Source: Bacteroidota bacterium
GTDB taxonomy: Bacteria; Bacteroidota; Bacteroidia; Bacteroidales; VadinHA17
Assembly (NCBI GenBank): GCA_011049175.1
Contig: DSCJ01000096.1
Location: forward strand, 1 to 32,428
DNA length: 32,428 bases
Reading direction: 5' to 3'
This document shows, in pieces, positions 32,281-32,428 of this stretch (the stretch's first letter is position 1; each line of letters starts with the position of its first letter). Made by a program: the position numbers and the translations under genes. A model generated the notes under the pieces. The model searched no databases, was not told where the DNA came from, and was given only the letters and a program-made list of their open reading frames with translations.

Positions 32281-32412
32281 TATGAGAAAAACAAGGCGGG
32301 GGAAGAAGTGGGAAGGCCTGTGCAGCGATCCTGTCTGAGTCCCTGACAGGCGAAGCGCTGTCAGGGACGAGTTTGGATCGCGGCAGGCTTTCCCCCGCCG
32401 TAGTTTTTCCAT
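32281..32412. repeat. Long imperfect hairpin element
   Basis: The two halves are imperfect reverse complements around an 8-nt loop (32350-32357). The paired blocks, from outside in, are GGCGGGGGAA (32295-32304) with 32390-32399, GCCTG (32316-32320) with 32384-32388, GCGATCC (32325-32331) with 32375-32381, and GTCCCTGACAG (32339-32349) with 32358-32368. The outer flanks TATG-GAAAAAC also match with one extra base on the left. The left half is longer, leaving bulges. This looks like a dispersed repeat (REP- or MITE-like) or a structured RNA. Confidence 0.65.
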
Positions 32413-32428
32413 AAAAGCATCAGCAGCC
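32413..32428. repeat. 16-bp direct repeat, copy 2 (cut by window edge)
   Basis: This is identical to 32034-32049. It suggests that a unit of about 379 bp containing the paired hairpins and the long hairpin is repeated in tandem beyond the window. Confidence 0.6.

Larger units (their letters stand above)
31795..32428. other. Gene-free, repeat-rich right end
   Basis: I see no convincing protein gene in these 634 bp. Open frames of 60-75 codons exist on both strands, but they run through the hairpins, have no recognisable domains and mirror each other across strands. The left part (31795-31980) is very AT-rich and the right part (32280-32400) is GC-rich, so base composition changes sharply inside the region. 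This fits an inserted element. Confidence 0.6.

Noticed and set aside
32281-32412. Long hairpin as an integron attC site
   Set aside because: The outer ends lack the RYYYAAC/GTTRRRY core pair expected of attC sites, and there is no integrase or cassette array.

Overview
The window comes from a member of the Bacteroidetes, most likely a Bacteroidales relative. Four things point there. There are several exact matches to the phylum's TAnnTTTG -7 promoter box. The paired FtsX-type permeases end in the typical 'RTNPAE(T/V)LKYE' tail. A DUF4914-type protein and a fused FakA-FakB protein are present. Shine-Dalgarno sequences are mostly absent. Genes look close to half G+C by eye and intergenic DNA is strongly AT-rich. 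The complete seven-gene Mrp antiporter operon suggests a Na+- or alkali-exposed habitat, which is an inference. I found no rRNA, tRNA, CRISPR array or transposase.

Layout. 1-66 is the 5' end of a small minus-strand gene. 250-2355 holds yaaA and a divergent MFS transporter. 2503-8918 is one tight plus-strand run: a tandem universal stress protein followed by mrpABCDEFG with overlapping starts, ending in a hairpin terminator that contains the mrpG stop codon. 8961-10471 is a divergent dps/oxyR pair with a symmetric operator between them. 10508-12457 is a DUF4914 protein with a PEPCK/HPr-kinase-like P-loop. 12552-18162 (minus) is a likely operon of two FtsX/MacB-type permeases and a MORN-repeat lipoprotein. 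Divergent from it, 18352-21084 encodes a sigma54-activating response regulator and its histidine kinase. 21186-25318 holds tex and a FakA-FakB fusion. 25393-29209 holds two convergent secreted peptidases, an oligopeptidase B-like lipoprotein and an M28 peptidase, sharing a terminator. 29311-31794 is mutS2. The last ~630 bp are gene-free and packed with inverted and direct repeats.

How the genes fit together. yaaA, dps and oxyR form a peroxide/iron defence set. OxyR carries cysteines at exactly positions 199 and 208, and the dyad in front of dps lies where an activator would replace a -33 element. The regulator/kinase pair probably controls the divergent permease operon: a perfect 24-bp palindrome lies about 85 bp upstream of a sigma54-like -24/-12 element in front of the permeases. 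Usp-Mrp couples a stress protein to Na+/H+ exchange.

The features most worth following up are the regulator-permease control region, the DUF4914 protein, the hairpin over the lipoprotein start codon, and the repeat-rich right end. The right end has a 22-bp-arm palindrome made of TACGTA units, and a ~133-nt imperfect hairpin inside what looks like a ~379-bp tandem repeat cut by the window edge.
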